A stretch of 64,000 bases of DNA, taken from contig NZ_JAHBYD010000012.1 of the NCBI RefSeq assembly GCF_019636135.1, positions 61,354-125,353 on the forward strand, given 5' to 3'. This DNA is from Phenylobacterium sp. Lineage in GTDB: Bacteria > Pseudomonadota > Alphaproteobacteria > Caulobacterales > Caulobacteraceae. The notes under the pieces were generated by a model. It saw only the letters and a list, made by a program, of their open reading frames with translations, made no database searches and was not told the DNA's origin. The translations under genes were made by a program, and so were the position numbers. Below are positions 48,136 through 57,760 of this stretch, one piece after another (the first letter of the stretch is position 1; the number at the start of each line of letters is the position of its first letter).

Positions 48136-49278
48136 ATGATCGACACCGCCACCCGCCCCGTCTTCGACGAAGATCTGAACCTGTTCCGCGACCAGGTGCG
48201 GAAGTTCTACGACAAGGCGCTGACGCCCAACCTCGACCGTTGGGAGCAGGACGGGATCATCGGGCGCGACTTCTGGCTGGCCTGCGGCGAGGCGGGCATC
48301 CTCTGCCCCGGCGTGCCGGCCGAGTACGGCGGGCTGGGCCTCGACTTCCGCTACAACACCGTGATCAGCGAGGAGCTGTTCTACGCGGGCAGTTCGGCCG
48401 GCATCACGCTGCAGAGCGACATCGTCGCCGACTACATCGCCAACTACGGCTCCGAGGAGCAGAAGCTCCAGTGGCTGCCGAAGATGGTCTCGGGCGAGGC
48501 CATCACCGCCATCGCCATGACCGAGCCGGGCGCCGGCTCCGACCTGCAGGGCGTGCGCACCACCGCGATCCGCGACGGCAACGAGTACGTCGTCAACGGC
48601 TCGAAGATCTACATCACCAACGGGCAGAACGCCGACCTCGTCATCGTGGTCGCCAAGACCGACCCGAACGCCCGCTCCAAGGGCATCTCGCTGATCCTGG
48701 TGGAGGCGACGCGCGACGGCTTCAAGCGCGGCCGCAACCTCGACAAGATCGGCCAGCATTCGGCCGACACCTCGGAGCTGTTCTTCGAGGACGTCCGCGT
48801 GCCGATCACCAACTGCCTGGGCGAGGAAGGCAAGGGCTTCGCCTACCTGATGAACCAGCTCCCGCAGGAGCGGCTGGGCATCGCGCTGCAGGCGCAGGCG
48901 GCCGCCCAGCGGGCCTTCGACGAGGGCGTGAAGTTCACCAAGGAGCGCAAGGCGTTCGGGCAGACCGTCTTCGACTTCCAGAACACGCGGTTCACCCTGG
49001 CGGGCCTGAAGGCCAAGATGCAGGCCGGCTGGGCGCACCTCGACTGGGCCATCGCGCGGCACCTGGAGGGCAAGCTGACGGCGGCGGAAGCCTCGGCCGC
49101 CAAGCTGTTCCACACCGAGCTCCAGTGGGAGGTCTGCGACGCCGCCCTGCAACTGCACGGTGGCGCGGGCTACATGAACGAGTACCCGATCGCCCGGCTC
49201 TGGCGCGACGCCCGCGTGCAGCGGATCTACGGCGGCACCAGCGAGATCATGAAGGAAGTCGTCGCGCGAACGATTTGA
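48136..49278 (+). CDS. Acyl-CoA dehydrogenase (LCAD/IVD-like)
   Basis: 380-residue FAD enzyme of fatty-acid or branched-chain acyl-CoA oxidation. Core: AIAMTEPGAGSDLQGVRT, WGG-free middle domain, KAFGQTVFDFQ, LQLHGGAGYMNEYPIARLWRDARVQRIYGGTSEIM. The usual catalytic Glu at the YEGT position is Gly (YGGT), as in long-chain and isovaleryl-CoA dehydrogenases, where the base sits earlier; Glu245 in LPQERLGI is the likely base. ATG chosen; an in-frame start 27 nt earlier exists. Follows the glycosyltransferase pair but is functionally unrelated to it. Confidence 0.88.
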   Translation: MIDTATRPVFDEDLNLFRDQVRKFYDKALTPNLDRWEQDGIIGRDFWLACGEAGILCPGVPAEYGGLGLDFRYNTVISEELFYAGSSAGITLQSDIVADYIANYGSEEQKLQWLPKMVSGEAITAIAMTEPGAGSDLQGVRTTAIRDGNEYVVNGSKIYITNGQNADLVIVVAKTDPNARSKGISLILVEATRDGFKRGRNLDKIGQHSADTSELFFEDVRVPITNCLGEEGKGFAYLMNQLPQERLGIALQAQAAAQRAFDEGVKFTKERKAFGQTVFDFQNTRFTLAGLKAKMQAGWAHLDWAIARHLEGKLTAAEASAAKLFHTELQWEVCDAALQLHGGAGYMNEYPIARLWRDARVQRIYGGTSEIMKEVVARTI

Positions 49279-49357
49279 CGCGGCTGTGTGCGGAACCCGA
49301 CGCAACAAGCGGAGCCGTAAAGCGTTCTGATGGGGTCCAGGCACGGGGATTCCAGCG

Positions 49358-50113
49358 ATGACCGCATCCTTATTCATCCCGACCGACGACGGCGCGAGCC
49401 ACATGGTCTCGAGGCGCGCCAACCGGCTGCTGGGCGCGCTCTCGGCGCGCGACTTCGAGGTGCTGGCGCCGCACCTGGAGAAGATCGACCTGCCGCGCGG
49501 GCGCGTCCTGTTCGAGCCGGGCGACGACGTCACGACCACCTATTTCCCATGCTTCCGCACCATGGCTTCGCTGCTGATCGCCACCCGCGACGGGCGCGAG
49601 GTGGAGGCCGCCACGATCGGGCGCGAAGGCGCGATCGGCGGCATCGTCTCGGAGGGCAACAAGCCGGCGTTCGGCCGCGCCGTCGTCCAGATCGGCGGCG
49701 AGGCGCTGGCCATCCCGACCAGTCACCTGGAGGCGGCCAAGATCGGCTCTCCCCGATTCGGCGATCTCTTCTCGCGCTACGCCGACTCCCTGCTCGCCCA
49801 GATGATGCAGTCGGTGGCCTGCAATGCGCTCCACAACGCCGAGGAGCGGGCTTGCCGCTGGCTCCTGGCGACCCACGACCGCGCCGGCGACAAGACCATC
49901 CAGCTCACCCAGGAGGCGCTGGCCGAGATGCTGGGCCTGCAGCGCACGACGGTCACGGGGGTCACGACCGCGCTCCAGGCCCGCGGCCTGATCCGCAACT
50001 TCCGCGGCGGTGTCGAGGTCATCGACCGTGAGGGCCTCGAGCGCGCGGCCTGCGAGTGCTACCGCGCCGTCGAGGACCACTTCGCCAGGCTGCTGCCCGA
50101 AGTGGACGTCTGA
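49358..50113 (+). CDS. Crp/Fnr-family transcription regulator
   Basis: 251 residues: cNMP-type beta-barrel (residues 20-150; [27 protein letters not shown]), dimerisation helix, and a C-terminal winged HTH ([30 protein letters not shown]). It lacks the Fnr iron-sulfur cysteine cluster and the cAMP-binding Arg-Ser signature, so its ligand is unknown. An 71-nt gap separates it from argB. Confidence 0.88.
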   Translation: MTASLFIPTDDGASHMVSRRANRLLGALSARDFEVLAPHLEKIDLPRGRVLFEPGDDVTTTYFPCFRTMASLLIATRDGREVEAATIGREGAIGGIVSEGNKPAFGRAVVQIGGEALAIPTSHLEAAKIGSPRFGDLFSRYADSLLAQMMQSVACNALHNAEERACRWLLATHDRAGDKTIQLTQEALAEMLGLQRTTVTGVTTALQARGLIRNFRGGVEVIDREGLERAACECYRAVEDHFARLLPEVDV

Positions 50114-50184
50114 CGCGCGTCCGAGGCCGTGACAGGGCGCCGCGGCTCCGCTATCGGGACGCCGCGGCCTGTGAGGACGGTGAA

Positions 50185-51099
50185 GTGAGCGGCGACACGG
50201 AAGAGCAGGGCTGGGCGACGGCGAAGACGCTGGCCGAGTCCCTGCCGTATATCCAGATCTACGACCGTGAGATCGTGGTCATCAAATACGGCGGCCACGC
50301 CATGGGCGAGGAGAGCGTCGCCAAGCTGTTCGCCGCCGACGTGGTGCTGCTGAAGATGCTGGGCGTGCATCCGGTCGTGGTGCATGGCGGCGGGCCGCAG
50401 ATCTCGGCGTGGCTGGAGAAGGCCGGCGTGAAGTCGACCTTCATCGACGGCCTGCGCGTCACCGACCAGGCGACGATGGAAGTGGCCGAGATGGTGCTCT
50501 CGGGCGCCATCAACAAGGAGATCGCGAGCTGGATCACCCAGGCCGGCGCCGAGGCCGACGTGCGCGGCGTGGGCCTGTCGGGCAAGGACGCCAAGCTGAT
50601 CACCGTCGAGAAGGTCACGCGCACGACCCGCGCGCCCGACAGCGTCGAGGAGAAGATCGTCGACCTGGGCTTCGTGGGCGAGCCGAAGGTGATCGACACC
50701 ACCCTGATCGAGGCCCTGATCAAGGCCGATCACGACTACATCCCGGTCGTGGCCCCCATCGGCGTGGACGACGCGGGCCAGACCTACAACATCAACGCCG
50801 ACACGGTGGCCGGCGCCCTGGCCGGCGCGCTGGGCGCCAAGCGCATGCTGCTCCTGACCGACGTGGCGGGCGTGCTCGACGCCAACAGGCAGCGGATCAC
50901 CGACCTCACCATCGCGAAGGCCCGCCAAGCGATCGCGGACCGCGTCGCCACCGGCGGCATGATCCCGAAGCTGGAGACCGCCATCGCCGCCGTGGAGAAG
51001 GGCGTCGAGGCCGTGGTGATCCTGGACGGGCGGCGGCCGCACGCCATGCTGGTCGAGCTCTTCACGGAGCATGGCTCCGGGACGCTGGTGAAGGCGTGA
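50185..51099 (+). CDS. argB: Acetylglutamate kinase
   Basis: 304 residues, second step of arginine synthesis. Amino-acid-kinase blocks: [22 protein letters not shown], the [28 protein letters not shown] region and [10 protein letters not shown]. The GTG start gives [16 protein letters not shown] with a plausible upstream GAGGACGG. Its stop overlaps the start of the HAD gene (GTGA). argD and argF lie at 55449-57607 on the other strand. Confidence 0.95.
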   Translation: MSGDTEEQGWATAKTLAESLPYIQIYDREIVVIKYGGHAMGEESVAKLFAADVVLLKMLGVHPVVVHGGGPQISAWLEKAGVKSTFIDGLRVTDQATMEVAEMVLSGAINKEIASWITQAGAEADVRGVGLSGKDAKLITVEKVTRTTRAPDSVEEKIVDLGFVGEPKVIDTTLIEALIKADHDYIPVVAPIGVDDAGQTYNINADTVAGALAGALGAKRMLLLTDVAGVLDANRQRITDLTIAKARQAIADRVATGGMIPKLETAIAAVEKGVEAVVILDGRRPHAMLVELFTEHGSGTLVKA

Positions 51100-51758
51100 G
51101 GGTCGACCTGCGCCACGTGGACACCTGGCTGTTCGACCTGGACGGCACGCTCTACCCGGCCGAGTCCGGCTTCCTCGACGCGGTCGTCGATCGCATGACC
51201 GACTTCGTGGAGAAGGTCACCGGCCTGCCGCGCGACGAGGCGCTGAAGGTGCAGAAGGCCTACCTGGCCGAGCACGGCCTGACGCTGAAGGGCCTGATGC
51301 TGCACCACGGCGTCGACCCGGACGAGTTCCACGCCATCTTCCACGACCTGTCGCTGGAGGTGCTGGCGCACGACGCCGGCCTTCTGGCCGCGCTGGAGCG
51401 CCTGCCGGGCCGGCGGCTGATCTTCACCAACGCCGATGCGCGTCACGCCGAGCGCGTGCTGGAGCGCCTGGGGCTGGGCCACCTGTTCGACGACGTCTTC
51501 CACATCGCCTCGACGGGCTATGAGCCCAAGCCCAGCGCCGCGGCCTTCGCGGCCATCGGTGCGGCGCACGACATCGCGCCGGCGACCACCGCCTTCTTCG
51601 AGGACTCCGCCCGCAACCTCGCGCCGGCCGCCGAACTCGGCATGACGACCGTGCTGGTGGGCCCCTACGCGGAGGAGTCGACCGCCCCCTTCGTCCAGTA
51701 CCGCACCCGCCATCTCGCGCCGTTCCTGCGCGACGCCCAGCTCAAGAAGGCCGCCTGA
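51096..51758 (+). CDS. HAD-family pyrimidine 5'-nucleotidase-like hydrolase
   Basis: 220-residue HAD phosphatase of the Sdt1/pyrimidine 5'-nucleotidase type. Motif I DLDGTLYP (nucleophile Asp), motif II in FTNAD, motif III Lys in YEPKPS and motif IV FEDSARN are intact. Located between argB and dapD, overlapping argB by 4 nt and 1 nt from dapD, the arrangement known in other Caulobacterales. The substrate is a family inference. Confidence 0.88.
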   Translation: MRVDLRHVDTWLFDLDGTLYPAESGFLDAVVDRMTDFVEKVTGLPRDEALKVQKAYLAEHGLTLKGLMLHHGVDPDEFHAIFHDLSLEVLAHDAGLLAALERLPGRRLIFTNADARHAERVLERLGLGHLFDDVFHIASTGYEPKPSAAAFAAIGAAHDIAPATTAFFEDSARNLAPAAELGMTTVLVGPYAEESTAPFVQYRTRHLAPFLRDAQLKKAA

Positions 51759-51759
51759 C

Positions 51760-52596
51760 ATGACCTCCTCCGCTTCCTTTGGAGACCTGAAGTCCGCGAT
51801 CCAGGCCGCCTGGGCCGGGCGCGACGGGATCGACACCGCCACCAAGGGCCAGGTCCGCGACGCCGTGAACGAGACGCTGTCGCTGCTGGACGCCGGCAAG
51901 CTCAGGGTCGCTGAGCGCGGCGCCGACGGGGCCTGGAGCGTCAACCAGTGGGCCAAGGAGGCGATCCTGCTCTCCTTCCGCCTCAACGCCTCGGCGGTGA
52001 TGGAGCCCGGCCCCTTCTGGGACAAGGTCCCGCTGAAGTTCGACGGCTGGACGGCGGCCCGGTTCGAGGCCGCCGGCTTCCGCGCCGTGCCCGGCTGCGT
52101 GGTGCGCCGCAGCGCCTTCATCGCCAGGAACGTGGTGCTGATGCCCTCGTTCGTGAACGTCGGCGCCTACGTGGACGAAGGCACCATGGTCGACACCTGG
52201 GCCACCGTCGGCTCGTGCGCCCAGATCGGGAAGAACTGCCACATCTCGGGCGGCGCGGGCATCGGCGGCGTGCTGGAGCCCTTGCAGGCCAACCCGACCA
52301 TCATCGAGGACAACTGCTTCATCGGCGCCCGCGCCGAGGTGGCCGAGGGCGTGATCGTGCGCGAGGGCTCGGTGCTGTCCATGGGCACCTTCATCACGGC
52401 GACCACCCCGATCATCGACCGCAAGACCGGCCAGACCACCACCGGCGAAGTGCCGCCCTACTCGGTCGTGGTGTCGGGGAACCGGCCGAACCCGGTCGAC
52501 CCGTCGCTGCCGTCGACCTACTGCGCGGTGATCATGAAGACCGTGGACGAGCGCACCCGTTCGAAGACCTCGATCAACGAGCTGCTTCGCGACTGA
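51760..52596 (+). CDS. dapD: Tetrahydrodipicolinate N-succinyltransferase
   Basis: 278-residue left-handed beta-helix enzyme of lysine/diaminopimelate synthesis. N-terminal helical region [13 protein letters not shown] and the hexapeptide-repeat region [59 protein letters not shown] are canonical. Starts 1 nt after the HAD gene stop. A small lipoprotein gene overlaps its 3' end on the other strand. Confidence 0.96.
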   Translation: MTSSASFGDLKSAIQAAWAGRDGIDTATKGQVRDAVNETLSLLDAGKLRVAERGADGAWSVNQWAKEAILLSFRLNASAVMEPGPFWDKVPLKFDGWTAARFEAAGFRAVPGCVVRRSAFIARNVVLMPSFVNVGAYVDEGTMVDTWATVGSCAQIGKNCHISGGAGIGGVLEPLQANPTIIEDNCFIGARAEVAEGVIVREGSVLSMGTFITATTPIIDRKTGQTTTGEVPPYSVVVSGNRPNPVDPSLPSTYCAVIMKTVDERTRSKTSINELLRD

Positions 52597-52858
52597 CCGC
52601 GTCGACGGCGGCCTCGGCCACGGGCGACGGATAGGGGCCGGCGACATACGGCCCACGCCGCCCTTTGCCCTCCCGCGTGGCGAAGACGACGCCCTGCGAA
52701 GGCTGGCGCGCGCACGCCGGCTTCGGCTCGAACGGGCCGGTGTAGTAGCCGACGGGGCCGCCGTAGGGGTCGTAGCAGTAGGCGTAGCCGTATTGCGACG
52801 AGGCGCAGCCGCTCAGCGCCAACGCCGCCAGGGTCAGCAGGATCGGTCTCACGGCCAT
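52574..52858 (-). CDS. Small Tyr/Gly-rich lipoprotein, unknown function
   Basis: 94 residues with a lipoprotein signal ([21 protein letters not shown]; lipobox LSGC, Cys18). The mature part starts with [21 protein letters not shown] and has a second cysteine pair context (CAR). No family recognised. Overlaps the dapD 3' end by 23 nt on the opposite strand. The lipobox and codon bias support it. Confidence 0.6.
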   Translation of the reverse strand: MAVRPILLTLAALALSGCASSQYGYAYCYDPYGGPVGYYTGPFEPKPACARQPSQGVVFATREGKGRRGPYVAGPYPSPVAEAAVDAVSREAAR

Positions 52859-52948
52859 CGGAAGCCTCCGCGTCTTGCGGCCCGGGCCGACATCCAACGC
52901 CCCGGCGCGGCGGCGCGCAACGCCGCTCGCCCCGGGCGCGAGGCCGGC

Positions 52949-53029
52949 TCACGCTCCCGGGTAGGGCGTGCCGTCGCGGTGGCGAGGCTCTTCCTCGCCG
53001 GGGCGGATCACCATGTCGATCCTGGGCAT
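52949..53029 (-). CDS. Possible 26-residue microprotein
   Basis: Short ORF (MPRIDMVIRPGEEEPRHRDG...) lying 12 nt downstream of the Uma2-family stop, same strand. Too short to prove; it is listed because it fills an otherwise empty 183-nt gap and its codon use is ordinary. Confidence 0.2.
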   Translation of the reverse strand: MPRIDMVIRPGEEEPRHRDGTPYPGA

Positions 53030-53041
53030 GGTCGGCCGCGC

Positions 53042-53614
53042 CTATCCGAGGTCTTGCAGCCGGATCGTCAGTGTCGGATCGAACGGCAGGGTGACAACGC
53101 CATCCCCAGCGACCTCCTGCACGGCCTGATAGGCGTCGTCGACCGGCTCGGACATCAGCCAGGCCCGCCGGCCCTCGGCATCGAGAACCCAGTAGTGCGC
53201 GACGCCGTAACGCGCATAGAGCCGCGCCTTGCCTCGCAGGTCCTTGGATAGGCTGCTGTCGGATACCTCGATGACCAGCAGACAATCCGGGCCGCGGACG
53301 TCCTCCGGCAGCAGGGTCTCGGAATAGAGGACGATATCGGGCTCGAGGAACGTGATGTCGCTGAGATAGACCGAAGGCTCGATCGAGACGGCGATCGTGG
53401 CGGGGGTCCCTTCCACGATCTTGCGGGTCAGGCGGCGCTTCCAGAGTTCGTGGCGGTTGTGCTTGGCGTTCATCGGAACGAACTCGCCCTCCCAGAGTTC
53501 GACCGGCTCGTCGGGGTCCATGATCCCGGCGCGGACCATGGCATGCACCTCCGCCACGGTGAAGGCGCGACGGTCGTAGCCTTCGGCGGCGCGGGTGATC
53601 AGGGGCGCGTTCAT
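53042..53614 (-). CDS. Uma2 family (DUF820) putative endonuclease
   Basis: 190 residues of the PD-(D/E)xK-fold Uma2 family: VELWEGEFVPMN, then ITFLEPDIVLYS (Asp), CLLVIEVSDSSLSKDLRGKARLYARYGVAHYWVLD (Glu and Lys of the nuclease core). The family spread in cyanobacteria and other bacteria as mobile cargo; function in most hosts is unproven. It interrupts the dapD-dapE pair and is transcribed against both. Confidence 0.85.
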   Translation of the reverse strand: MNAPLITRAAEGYDRRAFTVAEVHAMVRAGIMDPDEPVELWEGEFVPMNAKHNRHELWKRRLTRKIVEGTPATIAVSIEPSVYLSDITFLEPDIVLYSETLLPEDVRGPDCLLVIEVSDSSLSKDLRGKARLYARYGVAHYWVLDAEGRRAWLMSEPVDDAYQAVQEVAGDGVVTLPFDPTLTIRLQDLG

Positions 53615-53661
53615 GCGGCAACCCTAGCACAAGGCGCCGCCGGTGTCGTAAAGGCCTGCCC

Positions 53662-54810
53662 ATGCCGCCCGCCCTCGACGCCGTCGAACTCACCCGCGAC
53701 CTGATCCGACGCCCCTCGGTGACGCCTGCCGACGCCGGGGCCATGGAGGTGGTGGAGCAGGCGCTGACCGCGCTCGGCTTCGCCTGCCGGCGCATGCGGT
53801 TCGGCGAGATCGAGAACCTCTACGCCCGCTACGGGACCGCGCGGCCCAACCTCTGCTTCGCCGGCCACACCGACGTGGTGCCCGTGGGCGACGCCGGCGC
53901 CTGGTCGAAGGACGCCTTCGCCGCCGAGGTGGTGGACGGCGTCCTGATCGGTCGCGGCGCGGTGGACATGAAGAGCGCCATCGCCGCCTTCGCCGCCGCC
54001 GCCGCCGAGGCCATCGCGGCCGGGACGGTGACGGGCTCGATCTCGTTCCTGATCACCGGCGACGAGGAGGGCGTGGCGACCGACGGCACGACGAAGGTGG
54101 TCGACGCGCTGAAGGCCGAGGGCGAGGTCATCGACCACTGCGTCGTGGGCGAGCCGACCTCGGCCGAGACCTTCGGCGACATGGTCAAGGTGGGCCGCCG
54201 CGGCTCGATCAACGCCGAGATCGTGGTCGAGGGCCTCCAGGGCCACGTGGCCTATCCGCACCGCGCGGCCAACCCGGCGACGCCGCTGATCCGGATGCTC
54301 ACCGCGTTCGAGACGCGGGTGCTGGACGAGGGCTATCCCGAGTTCCAGCCGTCGAACCTCGAAGTCACCATGATCGAGATGCCCAACGCGGCGACGAACG
54401 TGATCCCGGGCGTCGCGCGGGCGCGGCTCAACATCCGCTTCAACCCCAACCACACGGGCCGGCAACTGGCCGACTGGTTCGACCTGGAGGCCTGGCGCGC
54501 CTCGGTGGACTTCGGCGGCAAGATCACCGTCACCTCGTCGATCAGCGGCGAGGCGTTCCTGACCGAGCGCGGCGAGTTCACAGACCTGGTGGCCGCCGCC
54601 GTCGCCGACGTGACCGGCCAGCCCCCCGAGCTCTCCACCAGCGGCGGCACCTCCGACGCCCGCTTCATCCGCGCGCTCTGCCCGGTGATCGAGGTGGGCC
54701 TGGTCGGCAAGACCATGCACCAGGTGGACGAGCGCGCGCCGGTCGACGAGATCCGCCGGCTGCAGGCGGTCTACAGCCGGATCATCGCCCGCTACTTCGG
54801 CGCCGCCTGA
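53662..54810 (+). CDS. dapE: Succinyl-diaminopimelate desuccinylase
   Basis: 382-residue M20 zinc peptidase-like enzyme of diaminopimelate synthesis. Zn1/Zn2 motifs: FAGHTDVVPVGD, RGAVDMKS, GDEEGVATDGT and the TSGGTSDARF block near the C terminus, with the final TMHQVDE histidine. Start ATG at the expected place (MPPALDAVELTRDLIRRPSVTP). Separated from dapD by 1.1 kb of opposite-strand genes. Confidence 0.95.
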   Translation: MPPALDAVELTRDLIRRPSVTPADAGAMEVVEQALTALGFACRRMRFGEIENLYARYGTARPNLCFAGHTDVVPVGDAGAWSKDAFAAEVVDGVLIGRGAVDMKSAIAAFAAAAAEAIAAGTVTGSISFLITGDEEGVATDGTTKVVDALKAEGEVIDHCVVGEPTSAETFGDMVKVGRRGSINAEIVVEGLQGHVAYPHRAANPATPLIRMLTAFETRVLDEGYPEFQPSNLEVTMIEMPNAATNVIPGVARARLNIRFNPNHTGRQLADWFDLEAWRASVDFGGKITVTSSISGEAFLTERGEFTDLVAAAVADVTGQPPELSTSGGTSDARFIRALCPVIEVGLVGKTMHQVDERAPVDEIRRLQAVYSRIIARYFGAA

Positions 54811-54887
54811 AAGGACTGGCGTCCGCCCGCCCGACGCGGCAACGTCGTCGCCAGGTCGGGGGACCGGACAGAGTTCAGGAGCAGGTC

Positions 54888-55265
54888 TTGGTCAGCACCG
54901 ATCTTCAGTGCCGCGCCGTCGTCGTGGCCGCAGCTTTCCTCATGGCAGGGCCGGCGATGGCGCAGGCCCAGCGCAAGCCCGACCTCGCCGATGCGGTGGC
55001 CGGGACCTACGCCGGCGACGTCATCTCCGACTCCAAGGGCTCCAGCCAGAGCAACGTCACCCTCACGGTCACCCGCACCGGCCCCAACACCGTGCAGGTC
55101 ACCTCGGACTACCCGCGCCTGCCCACCATCACCGTGCCGCTGACCACCGCCATGAGCACCATCCAGCAGGCGCGCGGCGACAGCGTCTTCCTCTACGACC
55201 GCGGGAAGAAGTCCCTCGACGTCAGCTTCAACATGGAAGTGAGCTGGTCGGGGACGCGTCAGTAG
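54888..55265 (+). CDS. Exported protein of unknown function
   Basis: 125 residues with a signal peptide (VVVAAAFLMAGPAMAQA). The start is a TTG with CAGGAGCAGG upstream; no closer ATG precedes the signal region. The mature part is a small beta-rich domain (TYAGDVISDSKG, VTLTVTRTGPNTVQVTSDYPRLPTI, MEVSWSG). No family recognised. Converges with argF across a large repeat. Confidence 0.6.
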   Translation: MVSTDLQCRAVVVAAAFLMAGPAMAQAQRKPDLADAVAGTYAGDVISDSKGSSQSNVTLTVTRTGPNTVQVTSDYPRLPTITVPLTTAMSTIQQARGDSVFLYDRGKKSLDVSFNMEVSWSGTRQ

Positions 55266-55276
55266 ACCTCCCGCAC

Positions 55277-55435
55277 CTCCTCTCCCCCGCGCGCCGCAGG
55301 CGCGACGAGAGGGAGAGGGCGGGGAGAGGGCGGCGCGGTAGAACAAGCCGCTCAGCGGTTCCTCGGCCTACCACAGACGTCACCCAGCCGCCCTCTCCCG
55401 GCCCTCTCCCTCTCCGCTTCGCGGGGGGAGAGGAG
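55277..55435. repeat. CTCTCCCC/GGGAGAGG inverted repeat
   Basis: CTCCTCTCCCCCGCG at 55277 is mirrored by GCGGGGGGAGAGGAG ending at 55435, with further inner complementary GAGGGAGAGGG / CCCTCTCCCTCTC parts. It lies between the convergent exported-protein and argF genes. A reduced copy occurs at 42845-42884. Confidence 0.8.
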
Positions 55436-55448
55436 AGTCGCGAGGATT

Positions 55449-56387
55449 TCAGATCGCGCCGAAGCACCAGGCCAGGATCGACTTCTGGGCGTGGATGCGG
55501 TTTTCCGCCTCGTCCCAGATCAGGCTCTGCGGGCCGTCGATCACGGCGTCGGTGACTTCCTCGCCGCGGTGCGCCGGCAGGCAGTGGAGGAAGACGGCGT
55601 CGCCCGCCGCCTCGCCCATCAGCTTCTCGTCCACCTGGTAGGGCTCGAGCGCGTCGAGGCGCTCGTCGTGGTCGGTGTCGCCCATCGAGACCCAGGTGTC
55701 GGTGATCACGCAGTCGGCGCCGCGCACGGCTTCGCGCGGGTCGTGGGTGGTCGTCACCTGGCCCTGCTGCTCGGCCGCGCGCGCCAGGTCCATCATGTCG
55801 GGATGGAAGATCGCGGGCGTGGCGATGTTCAGCCTGAAGCCCAGCTTCGGCGCCGCGTGGATGAAGCTGGAGCAGACGTTGTTGCCGTCGCCCACCCACG
55901 CGAACGTCCGGCCGGTCACCGGGCCGCGATGCTCCTCGAAGGTCATCAGGTCGGCCAGGATCTGGCAGGGATGGCTCTTGTCGCTGAGCCCGTTGATCAC
56001 CGGGATCGTCGACCACATGGCCAGGCGCTCGACGTCCTCATGGACGTTCGAGCGGATCATGATCGCGTCGACCATCCGCGAGAGCACGCGGGCGGTGTCC
56101 TCGATCGGCTCGCCGCGGCCGATCTGCATGTCGACCGCGTTCGAGATGATGACGTCGCCGCCGAGCTGGCGCATGGCCGCGTCGAACGAGAAGCGCGTCC
56201 GCGTCGAGTTCTTCTCGAAGATCATGGCCAGCGTCCGGTCGCGCGCGGGCGCGTCGGGGTCGACCCTGCCCTGCGGCCAGCCCTTGCGGGCGGCCTTGCG
56301 GGCCTTGGCGTCCTCCAGGATGGCGCGAAGCTCGTGGCCTTCGAGCTTCCAGAGATCGAGGAAATGCCGCGGAGCCCCGGCCGTCAT
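55449..56387 (-). CDS. argF: Ornithine carbamoyltransferase
   Basis: 312 residues, forms citrulline from ornithine and carbamoyl phosphate. Carbamoyl-phosphate site [10 protein letters not shown], ornithine-side [20 protein letters not shown] and the catalytic cysteine block [13 protein letters not shown] are all intact. Start overlaps the argD stop by 4 nt (ATGA), so translation is coupled to argD. Confidence 0.96.
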   Translation of the reverse strand: MTAGAPRHFLDLWKLEGHELRAILEDAKARKAARKGWPQGRVDPDAPARDRTLAMIFEKNSTRTRFSFDAAMRQLGGDVIISNAVDMQIGRGEPIEDTARVLSRMVDAIMIRSNVHEDVERLAMWSTIPVINGLSDKSHPCQILADLMTFEEHRGPVTGRTFAWVGDGNNVCSSFIHAAPKLGFRLNIATPAIFHPDMMDLARAAEQQGQVTTTHDPREAVRGADCVITDTWVSMGDTDHDERLDALEPYQVDEKLMGEAAGDAVFLHCLPAHRGEEVTDAVIDGPQSLIWDEAENRIHAQKSILAWCFGAI

Positions 56388-57607
56388 GCCGGGACCGCCG
56401 CTCTGGCCTTCGCCTGCGCCGCCTCGCACGCGCGTTCCAGCCGCTCGATGGCCTCGCGGGCCTCGTCCTGGGTGAGCACGAGCGGCGGCAGCAGGCGCAC
56501 GCAGTTGTCGCCGCCGCCGGCGATCAGCAGGTGCTGGTCGCGGGCGTGCTGCATGAACTCGCGGTTCGGCGTCTTCAGCTTCACCCCGATCAGGAGGCCC
56601 TTGCCGCGGATGTCCTCGACGACGTCCGGGAAGCGTTCCTTGAGGCCGGTGAGCTGCTGGTTCAGGTAGCCGGCCACCTCGCGCACATGGGCGAGCAGTT
56701 CGGGCTTCACCAGTTCCTCGACCGAGGCCACGCCGACGGCCATGGCCAGCGGGTTGCCGCCGTAGGTCGAGCCGTGGCTGCCCGGCGTCATGCCGCGGCC
56801 GGCCTCGGCCGTCGCGAGGCAGGCGCCCACCGGGAAGCCGCCGCCCAGCGCCTTGGCCACCGCCATGATGTCCGGCGGCGCATCGGCCCATTCGTAGGCG
56901 AAGAGCTTGCCGGTCCGGCCCAGGCCGCACTGGATCTCGTCGTAGATCAGCAGCACGCCCGTCTCGTCGCAGAGCCGGCGGATATCCTTGAGCTGCTGCT
57001 CGGTCCAGGAGCGCGCGCCGCCCTCGCCCTGCACCGGCTCCAGCAGGATGGCCGCCGTAGTCGGACCCACGAGCTTCCTGAGGCCCTCGACGTCGCCGAA
57101 CTTCGCCCCCACGAACCCGGGCAGCGGCGGGCCGAAGCCTTCCACGTAGCTCGGATTGTTGGCCGCGAAGATCGCCGCGAGGGTCCGGCCGTGGAACGAG
57201 CCGTCGAAGCCGATGATATCGATCCGCTCGGGCGCGCCCTTCGACCAGTGGTACTTGCGCGCCGTCTTGATGGCGCATTCGATCGCCTCGGCGCCCGAGT
57301 TGGTGAAGAAGCACTCGTCGGCGAAGGTGTTGTCGGTCAGCAGCTTCGCCAGCGCCTCCTGCTGCGGGATGCGGAAGATGTTGGACGTGTGCCAGAGCTT
57401 CCCGGCCTGGTCCTTCACCGCGGCCACCAGCTTCGGGTGGCCGTGGCCCAGCGCGGTCACCGCGATGCCGGCCATGCAGTCGAGGTATTCCTCGCCCTCC
57501 GCCGTGAACAGTCGGACGCCCTCGCCTCGCTCGAACGCCAGCGGGGCGCGCGCGTAGACGCCCATGATGTGGTCGCTGGGAACGGGGGCGGTGGTCGTCT
57601 CGGCCAC
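56384..57607 (-). CDS. argD: Acetylornithine aminotransferase
   Basis: 407-residue class-III PLP aminotransferase. [52 protein letters not shown] and the PLP-lysine region [13 protein letters not shown] are present. First gene of argD-argF; probably also serves as succinyldiaminopimelate aminotransferase, which would link it to dapD/dapE nearby (inference). Confidence 0.95.
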   Translation of the reverse strand: MAETTTAPVPSDHIMGVYARAPLAFERGEGVRLFTAEGEEYLDCMAGIAVTALGHGHPKLVAAVKDQAGKLWHTSNIFRIPQQEALAKLLTDNTFADECFFTNSGAEAIECAIKTARKYHWSKGAPERIDIIGFDGSFHGRTLAAIFAANNPSYVEGFGPPLPGFVGAKFGDVEGLRKLVGPTTAAILLEPVQGEGGARSWTEQQLKDIRRLCDETGVLLIYDEIQCGLGRTGKLFAYEWADAPPDIMAVAKALGGGFPVGACLATAEAGRGMTPGSHGSTYGGNPLAMAVGVASVEELVKPELLAHVREVAGYLNQQLTGLKERFPDVVEDIRGKGLLIGVKLKTPNREFMQHARDQHLLIAGGGDNCVRLLPPLVLTQDEAREAIERLERACEAAQAKARAAVPA

Positions 57608-57673
57608 GGCGAAAGCCCTCCTGGAAAAGGAACGTCCCCGCAGCGATGCGCGGCGGGGACCGGAAGGCTTGGC

Positions 57674-57702
57674 GTTTTCGTCTCCAAGCCCTTGCGTGTC
57701 AA
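57674..57702 (-). promoter_or_regulatory. Candidate argD promoter
   Basis: On the minus strand TTGACA (57697-57702) is followed after 17 nt by the weak -10 GAAAAC (57674-57679). About 67 nt upstream of the argD start. Confidence 0.35.
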
Positions 57703-57760
57703 TGTTTGCTGACGGCCTGCACCCCTCGCCCCTCCCCGGGAAAGGAATGGATGACGGGTC

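Noticed and set aside
53042..53614. Uma2 gene as part of an anti-phage defence island
   Set aside because: No restriction, toxin, nuclease-helicase or other defence genes are next to it; neighbours are lysine-synthesis genes.
55277..55435. CTCTCCCC repeat considered as a Rho-independent terminator only
   Set aside because: There is no T-run and a related copy exists at 42845, so it is listed as a repeat.
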